Made by a program: the position numbers and the translations under genes. Under the pieces are notes generated by a model, which worked only from the letters and a program-made list of their open reading frames with translations, was not told where the DNA came from and made no database searches. Below are positions 27,183 to 36,246 of a stretch of DNA of 64,000 nt, in pieces. This stretch comes from Paenibacillus sp. V4I7 (GTDB lineage: Bacteria > Bacillota > Bacilli > Paenibacillales > NBRC-103111). The number at the start of each line of letters is the position of its first letter. The stretch's first letter is position 1. The stretch is taken from assembly GCF_030817275.1 (NCBI RefSeq), contig NZ_JAUSZD010000002.1, positions 124,001 through 188,000 of the forward strand. Direction: 5' to 3'.

Positions 27183-29600
27183 ATGATCGTGCGAAATCGT
27201 TTGTCATTTCTTAGTCTTTGGTCGATCAATGACGCTCTAAATCTGGAAGAACTGAAAGCTGGGATCGATGAGCTTCGTCTTGCAGGAGTAGACGGCGTCA
27301 TTTTTCATCCGAGGTTTTATCCGAATACGCCCGCTTATATGAGTGAATCGTATTTGAACATCATATCTGACTTAATTATCTACGCGAAGACTACGGGGAT
27401 GATCTTCTGGATGTATGATGAAAATGGTTGGCCTTCCGGTACGGCAGGCGGTGAAGTCATGAAGAGACTTCCGAATTCAACATGTAAGTGGGTCGAATGG
27501 GTTTCAGATCAGGATGAACATGGAGGCCGCATCTCGTTTGGCTCGAAATTGGCGGTCTCCTCCTTAGATCCGGTAGCCACGCACACATTTATTGATATCA
27601 CTTATGATGGTTATCGCAAAGGGTTATCCGCTGAAGCGTTCGACTATGTGACTGGCTTCTTCTCTGACGAGGTGGCGTTTCTCGATGGGCATGGCATCAC
27701 GGTCAAAACAGGTGCAATTCCTTGGGATGATCGGTTCGCGCAGCAATATGAAGCGAAATACGGGGAAGCGCTGCTTCCTTTATTGCCGCTTCTGTTTATC
27801 GAAGGAGAAGGCTACGAGCGCTTCCGTGTCCGCTACTGGGAGCTGTTGACAGACGCGATCCTTGCAGGTTTCTATCAACCAGTGGCAGATTGGTGCGAAA
27901 CCTATGGCAAGAAGTTTACAGCTCATCTTAAAGCGGAGGAAAGTCCATTCTTTCAGCTCTCTTATAGTGGCTCTTGCTTTCAGGTGCTAAAAGCGGTTGA
28001 AACGCCGGCCATCGATGCTTTGGAGCGTTACCCAGGGAATAATTACTATCCACGGATCGTTCACTCTGTTGCTATGCAGCAGGGACGGAGCGCTTCTCTC
28101 GTTGAAGCCATGGGCGGCAGCGGTTGGGGTGTTTCCCCTGAATCCTTCACGAATTATGTCATGTGGCTGGCGAGTCACGGTATTGAGCAATTCGTGCTTC
28201 ATTTAAATCAACTAAAGCTGAATACGAAAGCCATTCAAGACTGGCCGCCGTCTATGCCCAACCATGTGACGTGGAAAGATGCCTTTCCAGCACTGCTGGC
28301 ATCGCTCCAAGAGCAAGCGGCGATGCTGCCCGATTTGAAGGCGAAACCAAATGTCTTGATCGTTACGCCAACTCGCGGCATTATGGCAACTTTCGACCCA
28401 AAAGACACCATGCAAATGAATGAACACGATGGCTCCAACATTCCGAGATCAGCCTCCGGTATCATCAATGAGAAGCTGCTGGCACTAGTGGAAGCTTGTT
28501 ATGCGTCTGGGATTCATTACGAATTATCCGAGGAGCGGGTGATCGAGGAAGACGGTATCCTCATGAATGGCACTCTACGGATCGGAAAGCGTGACTATAA
28601 CCATGTGCTGGTGGCAGATGGCTGCAGATGGAACGATACGGGGATGGAAGATAAGATGCGATCAGCCGGCATCCTTGTTTACGGTTCGGACAACTGGCAA
28701 GAACTGCTGCCAAGTAGAGTACCTGAGATACCGAACGATGAAGTGAGTTCTCGTGTGAGACAGTCACCTTGGACCGTTCAACCTCCGCAAACGAATCAAA
28801 TCTATGTAGAGTTTCAAGATCAGTCAGATGGTAAATTAACGGCGGAATTGTCCTTGGAACAGCCGGTAAAGATCGGCAGTATGCTGCTCTTTGTACACGA
28901 TCGTGTACAGGAAGTTCGGATTAACGGACAATCACTTACGATCGTTCCTAAGCATGGCGGTTTTGAAGTCAATGTGCCAGAGATTGTTTTTGCCTTAGCA
29001 AGCAAGCTCACCATCGAGGTTTCTCCGTTAGAGGGAGGGGAAGCTTGTCCAATTGCTTTTCTGCGCGGCCGATTTGCAGTAATCAGTCAAGATGAGCCGA
29101 TGGAAAAGGATGAACATCAGTGGATGCTAAAGGGACCATTTAAGCTAGTTCCCATGCCTGCAGCTATTGACGGGGCTAACCTCATATCATCCGGTTTCCC
29201 GTTCGCTGGCTTACCGATTACCATGAGCAAAATGATCCATATGGATGAAAAAAGCGTCACAACATTGCAGTTAACCGATGTTCAGGCCTCTGCAGCGCGT
29301 GTTTGGTTGGCGGGTGAAGAGCTGGGATGGTGCTGGGGACCGGACTTTCAAGTGCCAACTCCGAAGGAGCTGGCTGCAGGTTCTTATGAACTGAAGGTTA
29401 ATCTTTATCCAAGCACGTTCAACATGTATGGCCCCCATCGTCACATCGACGGTGATCGGTACTTGACGAGTCCCGACCAATATAAAGGAATCAAAAATTT
29501 TGCAGATCGCCCTGATGCTCCTGAGTTAACCAAGGTGAAGGAGTCGCATTTCGTCAAATGGGGCATTTCGGGTGATGTACGGTTTATCCATCAGAAATGA
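27183..29600 (+). CDS. Large glycoside-hydrolase-like protein (TIM barrel, GH106-like features)
   Basis: The 805-residue protein lacks a signal peptide. The N-terminal half looks like a TIM-barrel glycosidase: AGVDGVIFHPRFYPNTPAYM near residue 35 and MIFWMYDENGWPSGTAGG near residue 75 resemble motifs in alpha-L-rhamnosidase family GH106 and related uncharacterised families. C-terminal beta domains at about 530-800 include a galactose-binding-like portion (ARVWLAGEELGWCWGP). The ATG at 27183 has only a modest AAAGGTG. Given its place after a cytosolic lyase it probably removes a side sugar from the same imported oligosaccharide (inference). Family assignment is tentative. Confidence 0.7.
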   Translation: MIVRNRLSFLSLWSINDALNLEELKAGIDELRLAGVDGVIFHPRFYPNTPAYMSESYLNIISDLIIYAKTTGMIFWMYDENGWPSGTAGGEVMKRLPNSTCKWVEWVSDQDEHGGRISFGSKLAVSSLDPVATHTFIDITYDGYRKGLSAEAFDYVTGFFSDEVAFLDGHGITVKTGAIPWDDRFAQQYEAKYGEALLPLLPLLFIEGEGYERFRVRYWELLTDAILAGFYQPVADWCETYGKKFTAHLKAEESPFFQLSYSGSCFQVLKAVETPAIDALERYPGNNYYPRIVHSVAMQQGRSASLVEAMGGSGWGVSPESFTNYVMWLASHGIEQFVLHLNQLKLNTKAIQDWPPSMPNHVTWKDAFPALLASLQEQAAMLPDLKAKPNVLIVTPTRGIMATFDPKDTMQMNEHDGSNIPRSASGIINEKLLALVEACYASGIHYELSEERVIEEDGILMNGTLRIGKRDYNHVLVADGCRWNDTGMEDKMRSAGILVYGSDNWQELLPSRVPEIPNDEVSSRVRQSPWTVQPPQTNQIYVEFQDQSDGKLTAELSLEQPVKIGSMLLFVHDRVQEVRINGQSLTIVPKHGGFEVNVPEIVFALASKLTIEVSPLEGGEACPIAFLRGRFAVISQDEPMEKDEHQWMLKGPFKLVPMPAAIDGANLISSGFPFAGLPITMSKMIHMDEKSVTTLQLTDVQASAARVWLAGEELGWCWGPDFQVPTPKELAAGSYELKVNLYPSTFNMYGPHRHIDGDRYLTSPDQYKGIKNFADRPDAPELTKVKESHFVKWGISGDVRFIHQK

Positions 29601-29610
29601 GTGTGATAAT

Positions 29611-29703
29611 ATGACGATTGCAGATCCAAACTCCTATCTGGTTGATATGGTGGATGCGAATCGCTATGTGATGTCTTTAGCAGAGGTAGAACCTTACGGA
29701 TAG
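29611..29703 (+). pseudogene. 30-codon remnant after the glycosidase gene
   Basis: ATG at 29611 to TAG at 29701-29703 encodes 30 residues beginning MTIADPNSYLVDMVDANRY. The opening resembles the N-terminus of SGNH-type esterases found in such polysaccharide loci (from memory, uncertain), while the rest does not continue that way. There is no clear ribosome site. It may be an internal-deletion remnant of a gene that once ended the operon. Confidence 0.35.
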
Positions 29704-29710
29704 AAATATG

Positions 29711-29754
29711 AAATGACCCACTAAGGCTATTGGCCTAGAAGTGGGTCATTTTTT
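29711..29754 (+). terminator. Terminator at the end of the polysaccharide locus
   Basis: Arms AAATGACCCACT and AGTGGGTCATTT with an inner AGGC/GCCT stem are followed by a T-run. The arm sequence TGACCCACT recurs in the terminator at 35239-35290. Confidence 0.85.
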
Positions 29755-29860
29755 GTCGAATATATCAACTTTATATCCGAAATATGGTAGCATTCCCTCT
29801 GGTTTTCAGCTAGACTGAAGGAAGCTATTTACGAATATCATGTTAAATTGGGGTGGCAGC

Positions 29861-31195
29861 ATGGCTAAAAAAGGTTTATCTATAGGGAAAAAGGCAGCAC
29901 CATTTCGACTAGATTCTACACAAGGTATTAAGGGACTGGAAGATTTCAAGGGCAAGCCGCTAGTTATTATTTTTTTACGTGGAACATGGTGCCATAATTG
30001 CCAGAAACAGATGCCAGAGTTAAATGAGTATTATGAACGATTTTTGGAAAAGGGCATCAATCTTATTGCCATCGCTGGTCAAAAGCTAGCCAACATCAAA
30101 GATTATGTTAATGCCAATGGCATCAAATTCCCCATTCTTTCGGACGAAACGAGAGAAGTCATAAAGTCTTATGAGGTTTTCACGCCAATTAAATGGGACT
30201 CATTCCGAATTGCGATTCCAAGCACGTATATTATTGATGAACATCAAACCATTCGTTATTCCTATATTGGTGAGAACCAAGCGGATCGACCGTCTGCGAA
30301 GGAGATTTTAGAAGTGATAGATACCCTTTCTATTGTATCTGACCAAGGTAACTCGATCCAAGAGGAGCTTCCGGTTTTCTTAGCGAATATGAAATCCACT
30401 CTTCAGCACGTGAATACTTCTGCTGCCTATGTGACGAAGAGTATAGAGGACAATCTACATAATATTGAAGGACTTAAGAAAGCTTCTCTAGGTAATTATG
30501 AGCAATTAGAGGAGTTTGTCAGTGTTTATGAGAAAAAGTCTGAGGAATTAAACCAATATAGTTATCAGCTGAACACAACATCCGATGAATTCACGGATAT
30601 TCAGCAGTTGAATCAACAATTAAGTCATAACATTCAAACGACACGCGGATTGATGGATGAATTAATTAGTATGACCCTTGTCGTTAATGAGATGAGTGAG
30701 GTCATCTCCAAAATTTCCCGACAAACCAAAATTCTAGCGCTAAATGCATCCATTGAAGCTGCTCGTGCAGGAGAGCATGGCAAAGGCTTCGCCGTTGTCG
30801 CCCAGGAAGTGAGCAAACTGGCTCATGGAACGGAGGAGTCGGCAGGTAATATCACAGCGCAGCTGCAAGCGATTGATGAGAAAATTAATGAAAGCTTTTC
30901 GTCTTTTTCTACGTTTGAAGAAACGATGAATACGGTAAGAGAACGAATATCCGTAAATTCAGCCCATATCCTTACCATATCGGATGGAGTTAAAGTGATC
31001 GCCAATGACACGCTGCAGCTAGGTACCGAACTGAACCACATCAAGGATAGCCAGCACCAAGCGCAAATTGATCTGAGTAAAATTGGGGAAGTTGAAACGA
31101 CGATAAATAGTGAAGTAAGTGAGATCTTACAGGATATGCACTATCATGTGGACCAACTGAATGCTTTGGATGAGAGAACGAAAAAGACGAAATAA
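29861..31195 (+). CDS. Redoxin (peroxiredoxin-like)-chemoreceptor fusion protein
   Basis: This single 444-residue open frame has two parts. Residues 1-160 are an AhpC/TSA-type thioredoxin fold: [20 protein letters not shown], then [19 protein letters not shown] with Cys44 and Cys47, and the cis-proline loop [10 protein letters not shown] near residue 118-125. Residues about 170-444 are helical and contain an MCP signalling tip at about 285-325 ([20 protein letters not shown]), the CheA/CheW-contacting hairpin. There is no transmembrane helix and no HAMP. The start is the ATG at 29861 with GGGGTGG just upstream; an ATG seven codons earlier lacks a ribosome site. It is monocistronic. I infer a soluble receptor that converts thiol or peroxide state into a chemotaxis signal. 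Confidence 0.92.
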   Translation: MAKKGLSIGKKAAPFRLDSTQGIKGLEDFKGKPLVIIFLRGTWCHNCQKQMPELNEYYERFLEKGINLIAIAGQKLANIKDYVNANGIKFPILSDETREVIKSYEVFTPIKWDSFRIAIPSTYIIDEHQTIRYSYIGENQADRPSAKEILEVIDTLSIVSDQGNSIQEELPVFLANMKSTLQHVNTSAAYVTKSIEDNLHNIEGLKKASLGNYEQLEEFVSVYEKKSEELNQYSYQLNTTSDEFTDIQQLNQQLSHNIQTTRGLMDELISMTLVVNEMSEVISKISRQTKILALNASIEAARAGEHGKGFAVVAQEVSKLAHGTEESAGNITAQLQAIDEKINESFSSFSTFEETMNTVRERISVNSAHILTISDGVKVIANDTLQLGTELNHIKDSQHQAQIDLSKIGEVETTINSEVSEILQDMHYHVDQLNALDERTKKTK

Positions 31196-31214
31196 TGATT
31201 TTCCAGAGTAATTG

Positions 31215-31267
31215 AAAACACCTTTTCATGGACGCATTTTAGCGTATTTTGAAAAGGTGTTTTTTTT
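31215..31267 (+). terminator. Terminator of the redoxin-chemoreceptor gene
   Basis: Arms AAAACACCTTTTCA and TGAAAAGGTGTTTT are exact complements and end in a run of eight T residues. Confidence 0.88.
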
Positions 31268-31279
31268 ACAATTTCGCCC

Positions 31280-32256
31280 TTATAACAAAACGGGTTGCCC
31301 CAATTCCACAGATTTGTAACCCGCTAAGGCGACAACGGTTGAACGTAATCCATCTTCCCCGGTGATCGGCACCTGTTCGCCATTCAGCAGGGCATCAACA
31401 AATGCCTTCACCAAGTAATCATCCATGGAGTCACCCTAGAAATTCCATACGCCTTTTCCATTTTCCATACTATATAGCTCGTTTTTTTGAGCAAAACCAT
31501 CGACCGAAATGGTTCCTTTCGTATCGATGATCGTCATCGTCACGTCTCCCCAGGTAGGGAATGACGCGTTCCGCGACTAGCTAGTGTCTAAGACGCCAAA
31601 CACCCCACTTACGAACTTGACATGTATCATACCAGCATCATCAATATCCAGATTATCGTTAAATAAAGTGGCTGAATAGGCGTAGACTTCTTTCACTTCG
31701 GATTTGGTCATCCAATTCATCAAGTCCATGACGTGTACGGTATGATCCAACAAAGCCTCGCCACCGGATAACTCCGATTGGAGGAACCAACCTGAAGGAA
31801 GTGAACCGCGATTTGTACCCTTATATCGCCGATCTCTCCCTGTTCGACTGCTTCTTTCGCTTTAATAACCGAAGCCAAATACCGGCATGGAAACGCAGTC
31901 ATAAGCTGAACCCCGTTTTCCTTACAAGCGGTAATCATGGATTCCATTTCGGAGACGGAAATGCCAAGCGGCTTTTCACAAAGCACATGCTTGCCGGATC
32001 TCGCAGCCGCTATCTTTAACTCTGCGTGACGAGCATTTTCCGAGCATATGACGACTGCGTCAAGATCTGTGGCGAGCAAATCCTCATAATTTTCATAATA
32101 GGGCAGTCCATAATTGGTCGTTACTTCTTCTATGCGGCTTTTAATCTCGTCAGCGATACCGGTAATTTCGACATTCGACATGGCCCTGAGCGAATTCAAA
32201 TAAGAGTATGCATGGCCGTGTGCAAAACTGATCATACCTACTTTTAATTTCTTCAT
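31280..32256 (-). pseudogene. Gfo/Idh/MocA-family oxidoreductase, inactivated
   Basis: The first 145 or so codons from ATG 32256 are intact: a Rossmann fold (KKLKVGMISFAHGHAYSYL) and the family motif CEKPLG. Near 31818 a run of three G (minus strand) seems to have lost one base; the frame then shifts, and the family sequence continues in another frame (SGWFLQSELSGGEALLDH). In that frame two TAG codons replace expected tryptophans, one after FGVLDTS and one after GKGVWNF, and the sequence resumes as GDSMDDYLVKAFVDALLNG and ends VELGQPVLL-TAA at 31280. One frameshift and two nonsense changes make it a pseudogene. It was a sugar-type NAD(P)-dependent dehydrogenase. Confidence 0.88.
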
Positions 32257-32620
32257 GCTGTTTCCTCCCCGAGCTTTGAGCTCAGCTGCAGTTGAACGGA
32301 CTTCCCTGTACGTACTGATTCCAGCGCAGCCATGGTAATTTCCAATGCTTTATAAGCATCGTTAGCCGTTACGATGGATTCGCTTCCATCTCGAATGCAT
32401 TGAATGAAATAGGCTATCTCCAAGTCATAGGGGCTAGAGAATCCTGGACTTTGCGGAACTTCGGCGAAACGTCTATCTGAATCGGAAGGGGCTTTGCAGA
32501 TTTGCAGAGAACTGCTTTTTTGACTATCGTTTCGAATGATGCCTTTGCTGCCCGCAATTTCCACAGCAGTTTGGAAGGGGCCGTGATATCCCCAAAATGC
32601 TTCCAGATTGTGATATTATG
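32253..32620 (-). pseudogene. Gfo/Idh/MocA-family oxidoreductase, 5'-truncated remnant
   Basis: Only the last 120 or so codons remain. The readable part starts about YHNLEAFWGYHGPFQTAVEI, continues IAGSKGIIRNDSQ and ends with VRTGKSVQLQL and a charged tail. An upstream in-frame stop and the sdaAB promoter region follow at once, so the front two-thirds were deleted. It overlaps the next oxidoreductase pseudogene by 4 bp (ATGA), which shows the two once formed an operon. There is no start codon or ribosome site for the remnant. Confidence 0.82.
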
Positions 32621-32712
32621 GTAATATAAGGACGCATTGAAGACTTGTCTTTATTGTATTGGCTTCATACAATGGGAGTAAAGGTAACAACACTATATGT
32701 TAGGAGAGCTGC

Positions 32713-33393
32713 ATGATGCGTTTTAAAGATGTGTTTTCGATCATCGGACCATCTATGATCGGTCCATCAAGCTCTCATACCGCAGGAGCGGTCCGGCTAG
32801 GACGTGTTGCCAGACAACTGCTTGGCGAACAGCCGAAGAAGGTTGAAATCACCCTATACGGTTCTTTCGCGGATACCTACCGGGGGCATGGCACCGATTT
32901 GGCGCTCATTGGCGGTCTACTGGATTATGAAACCGATGATCCGCGTATTCCTGTTGCTGCTGAAGAGGCAGAAGCGCTTGGTGTGGAGATTGCCTTTCTT
33001 ACAAGTAAAGATAAAGCTGATCATCCCAACACCGTTCGATTCATTCTTACATCCGATACACGGGAATTGAGTATGACGGGAGCATCGATCGGCGGAGGCA
33101 ATGTTGAGATTGTAAATGTGAATCAATTTGATGTAAAATTTACTGCGGTATACCCTACATTAGTTATTTCCCATCATGATCGTCCAGGCATGATTGCAGA
33201 TATTACAGCCTTATTGGGGCGCAGCCAAATCAATATTGGTTTCATGGATTTGGATCGGAAGGGTCGCGATCGGGAAGCGATGACAGTGATCGAAACGGAT
33301 GTATCGATTCCGGATTCGCTTATAGAAGAGCTTAAGAATTTAAGTATGATACACGAAATAAAAAAAGTGGACCTCGCAGAAAGAGGCGAATAA
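32713..33393 (+). CDS. sdaAB: L-serine dehydratase, iron-sulfur type, beta subunit
   Basis: The 226-residue subunit of the [4Fe-4S] L-serine ammonia-lyase (serine to pyruvate and ammonia) contains FSIIGPSMIGPSSSHTAGAV near the N-terminus, which is typical of the beta subunit, and a C-terminal ACT domain at about residues 150-220 (VISHHDRPGMIADITALLGR) that probably binds serine. AGGAG precedes ATG 32713 (an ATG at 32716 is also possible). sdaAA starts directly after its stop codon. With glycine cleavage and serine turnover in the same neighbourhood, it contributes to C1/serine metabolism, but the genes are 24 kb apart and not in one operon. Confidence 0.95.
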   Translation: MMRFKDVFSIIGPSMIGPSSSHTAGAVRLGRVARQLLGEQPKKVEITLYGSFADTYRGHGTDLALIGGLLDYETDDPRIPVAAEEAEALGVEIAFLTSKDKADHPNTVRFILTSDTRELSMTGASIGGGNVEIVNVNQFDVKFTAVYPTLVISHHDRPGMIADITALLGRSQINIGFMDLDRKGRDREAMTVIETDVSIPDSLIEELKNLSMIHEIKKVDLAERGE

Positions 33394-34281
33394 ATGAGAT
33401 TCCGGACATTGAAACAATTAACGGAAGTCTGTACTTCCGAAGGATTAACCATTGCTGAAGTCATGCTTGCTGATCAAAGTCAAGAATCGGGTAAATCACC
33501 TGGGTATGTATTCGAAAAGATGCGGGCGTATTACCAAATCATGAAAGAAGCCGTTGCCAAAGGATTGACTGAAGATACAACATCCCGAAGCGGGTTGACG
33601 GGGAAAGACGCTCAACGTGTTACGAGCTACATGACAACGACAGAAGCGTCCTTAGGTGAAGAAGCCTGCAAAGCAATGGCTTATGCGCTTGCTGTATCAG
33701 AAGTTAACGCATCCATGGGACGTATCATTGCCACACCGACAGCTGGCTCCTGTGGGATTATCCCCGGTGTTTTCATTAGCAGTCAGCAGCGATTTGGATG
33801 GGATGACGACCATATGGTAAATGGCTTGTTAAGCGCTGGTGCCATCGGTTATGTTATCGCCAACAACTCCTTCGTCTCCGGTGCAGAAGGAGGATGCCAA
33901 GCTGAAGTTGGGTCCGCCATTGGTATGGCGGCAGGTGCGCTCGTGGAGCTTCGCGGCGGTTCGCCGGAACAGGCGATGCACGCAGTGGGGCTTGCGCTGA
34001 AGAATACCTTGGGGCTCATATGCGACCCCGTTGGCGGTTTGGTTGAGATTCCTTGTATCGTCCGTAATGGATTTGGGGCGGTTAATGCCATGGCAGCAGC
34101 CGATATGGCTTTAGCCGGTGTCAGATCCGTTATTCCTTCGGATGAAGTCGTTCAAGTGATGTATGAAGTAGGCACGGCTATGCCGGAGAAACACCGCGAG
34201 ACAGCCAAAGGTGGCTTAGCCCAGACACCGACAGGTCAACAAATCATGAAAGAGCTGAATTTGGGCAAGAAGCAGCGTTAA
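33394..34281 (+). CDS. sdaAA: L-serine dehydratase, iron-sulfur type, alpha subunit
   Basis: The 295-residue alpha subunit carries the iron-sulfur cluster and catalytic residues. Family motifs are GRIIATPTAGSCGIIPGVF near residue 110, AEGGCQAEVGSAIGMAAGAL near residue 165, and LGLICDPVGGLVEIPC near residue 208; their cysteines are the likely cluster ligands. It starts immediately after sdaAB with no gap, so translation is coupled. The pair forms the functional heterodimer as in B. subtilis. A wobble-rich terminator with a T-run follows. Confidence 0.96.
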   Translation: MRFRTLKQLTEVCTSEGLTIAEVMLADQSQESGKSPGYVFEKMRAYYQIMKEAVAKGLTEDTTSRSGLTGKDAQRVTSYMTTTEASLGEEACKAMAYALAVSEVNASMGRIIATPTAGSCGIIPGVFISSQQRFGWDDDHMVNGLLSAGAIGYVIANNSFVSGAEGGCQAEVGSAIGMAAGALVELRGGSPEQAMHAVGLALKNTLGLICDPVGGLVEIPCIVRNGFGAVNAMAAADMALAGVRSVIPSDEVVQVMYEVGTAMPEKHRETAKGGLAQTPTGQQIMKELNLGKKQR

Positions 34282-34286
34282 TAATC

Positions 34287-34325
34287 AAGTCTGTGGGTGG
34301 GGTTTTCGCCTGCGGGCTTTTTTTT
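34287..34325 (+). terminator. Terminator after sdaAA
   Basis: Arms AAGTCTGTGGG and CCTGCGGGCTT pair through several G-U contacts around an 11-nt loop and end in a run of eight T residues. Confidence 0.7.
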
Positions 34326-34470
34326 GTTTCCCGTAACAATGAAAAACATGTTTAAAGTTGTTGGATTCGCCTCGGACGAAGAATGCTCCTGAAACGATGT
34401 TTTTCATCATTGTTTGTTTTTACAAAAATTTGGCATCCTAACTGCATCACATTGACAAGGGGTTTACTGG

Positions 34471-35237
34471 ATGACTTGGATAATGCGGTCGTCTTTATTT
34501 GCTGGCCTGCATATTTTCTATTCATAGCGGATGCTCCCAGAGATCAAAAATTGAGCAGCAGGGCATGAAGGAGCATTCGAACCTTGCCATAGAGCGTGAG
34601 ACCGATAACAAAATGTCGGACTGGAATTTAACGAGCAGCGATGCGGAGCTGTATATAGGGGATTTGGGGGCAGATCAGCTCTATACAATCAACCAGGTGA
34701 GGAGCTTGGCGACGGGAAGTGCGAAGCAGGCGCTCTTACCGAACGGCTTCCCCTTGATTCAGGCTTTCCCCAATCCCGACATCGCTCCCAAAAAAGGTGG
34801 CTATGTAGAGAATGTGATAGATACGGCCCTCAGCTTCCTGGGGACACCTTATGTTTATGGTTCTAACAGATTGGAGCCCTCTTCGTTTGACTGCTCTGAT
34901 TTCACACGTTGGGTATATTTGAGTGCACTTGGAATGGATTTACCTTGGGATGCTAGAAAACAAGCCGCTTATGTAGATGCTTTGTCTAAACGCAAATATC
35001 GTGATATAAGCAAGGCCCGACGGGGCGATTTATTGTTCTTTACGAGTTTTCGAGGCAATTTACGCAGGATTAGATGCTTCCCAGAAACCGATTACTCATT
35101 TGGGAATTTATTTAGGAGACGGGAAGATCATTCATTCGGCTTCAAAGAAAACTGGCGGGGTTCGGATCGATAAGATTATTGAAAAGAATTTTCATTTGCA
35201 GCACCGCTTTATTCTGGGTGGCGGAGTATTGGATTAG
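34471..35237 (+). pseudogene. NlpC/P60-family lipoprotein hydrolase, frameshifted
   Basis: A cell-wall peptidase gene is broken at two points. From ATG 34471 (AAGGGG 8 nt upstream) a shift near 34488 is needed to join MTWIMR to the lipoprotein signal LYLLACIFSIHSGC. The middle frame carries the NlpC/P60 start, with the catalytic Cys in SSFDCSDFTRWVY, up to RRGDLLFFTSFRGN. An extra T near 35060 then throws the frame; in the correct frame the protein continues YAGLDASQKPITHLGIYLGD, with the catalytic His, and GKIIHSASKKTGG, ending GGGVLD-TAG at 35237. The active-site histidine is thus lost from the expressed frame. Sequencing error is possible but two breaks make decay more likely. Confidence 0.8.
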
Positions 35238-35238
35238 C

Positions 35239-35290
35239 AAATAAATGACCCACTACAAGGTCAATTAACCTTGTAGTGGGTCATTTATTT
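35239..35290. terminator. Long perfect bidirectional terminator hairpin
   Basis: A 23-bp perfect stem (35239-35261 and 35268-35290) with a 6-nt loop, built around TGACCCACTACAAGG and its complement, flanked by A/T-rich arms. It ends the sulfonate operon from the minus strand; the TauD stop codon lies in the outer stem. Confidence 0.88.
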
Positions 35291-36221
35291 AAGCGCTCGT
35301 TTTGGTTAACGACTCGGAGGGCTGTTTGATGCGTGTTACACTCTGTCGGCCATCGATACCCACCGGAATATCGCCGTCAACGGTGACTCGACGCACAATC
35401 CGATGCTGGTTACCGTAATCGTTGATCGCGTAGTGCTGCGTTGCGCGATTGTCCCAGATCACGACATCTCCGGCAGACCAACGCCAACGAACTGTATTTT
35501 CCAGCTTAGTAATATGCCCCTGTAGTAGAGACAATAGTTGGGCAGAATCTGCGGAAGATAGGCCTAGGATTTTCTTCGCGAAATGACCAAGCACAAGGGT
35601 GCGTTCACCCGTCTCTGGATGCACACGAACGATCGGATGCTCAGTTTCATACACCGTGGAGGCAAATACTTCCCGATGATGACGCTCCTTCTCGGGAGAG
35701 ACTTCAGGACGCTGCGCGGCATAATCGTAGTCGTTACTATGCAGCGCCCATAGCTGATCTACGAGAGTACGCAGTTCAGAGGGGAGATGCTCATAAGCGG
35801 CAGCGGTATTCGCCCAAACGGTGTCTCCTCCAGAAGCGGGAACCACGACAGCACGGAGAACAGAGGCCTGCGGGTAAGCATCGACGAAGGTCACATCGGT
35901 ATGCCAAGAATCGGCCCGCCCACCATGAGCGGAATCAAGCTCAAGAACGTAATCAGTTCCAGTTTTAATTGGCACCGTAGGATGAGCAACGGGGTCGCCA
36001 AGCAGGCGAGCAAAAGCCTCCTGTCCCGCGTCATCCAGTTGATGCTGATCACGAATGAAAATGACTTTGTGCTGCAATAACGCCTCGCGGATCGTCTTAA
36101 CCGTCTGAGTATCCAGATCAGCGTTAAGGCTCACCCCTTTTATTTCTGCGCCAATTCTGCCTGCAATCGGAAGCACCTCAATGTGATTGGGAGTTACCTT
36201 AACTTGTTCATTTGTACGCAT
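35289..36221 (-). CDS. TauD/TfdA-family alpha-ketoglutarate-dependent dioxygenase
   Basis: The 310-residue non-heme iron enzyme probably oxidises an alkyl sulfonate such as taurine to an aldehyde and sulfite. Iron ligands are the His-x-Asp in [12 protein letters not shown] near residue 105 and the distal His in [12 protein letters not shown] near residue 265; the 2-oxoglutarate arginine is in [17 protein letters not shown] lies 8 nt before the ATG at 36221. It is the last gene of a sulfonate operon after transporter and FMN monooxygenase genes. The real sulfonate or sulfate ester is unknown; the context favours sulfur scavenging. Confidence 0.92.
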   Translation of the reverse strand: MRTNEQVKVTPNHIEVLPIAGRIGAEIKGVSLNADLDTQTVKTIREALLQHKVIFIRDQHQLDDAGQEAFARLLGDPVAHPTVPIKTGTDYVLELDSAHGGRADSWHTDVTFVDAYPQASVLRAVVVPASGGDTVWANTAAAYEHLPSELRTLVDQLWALHSNDYDYAAQRPEVSPEKERHHREVFASTVYETEHPIVRVHPETGERTLVLGHFAKKILGLSSADSAQLLSLLQGHITKLENTVRWRWSAGDVVIWDNRATQHYAINDYGNQHRIVRRVTVDGDIPVGIDGRQSVTRIKQPSESLTKTSA

Positions 36222-36246
36222 ACGAATTACCTCCAGTTAATTATAT

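Noticed and set aside
26942-27301. 119-codon minus-strand frame across the glycosidase start.
   Set aside because: It runs through the hairpin repeats and into the coding strand of the glycosidase; there is no ribosome site.
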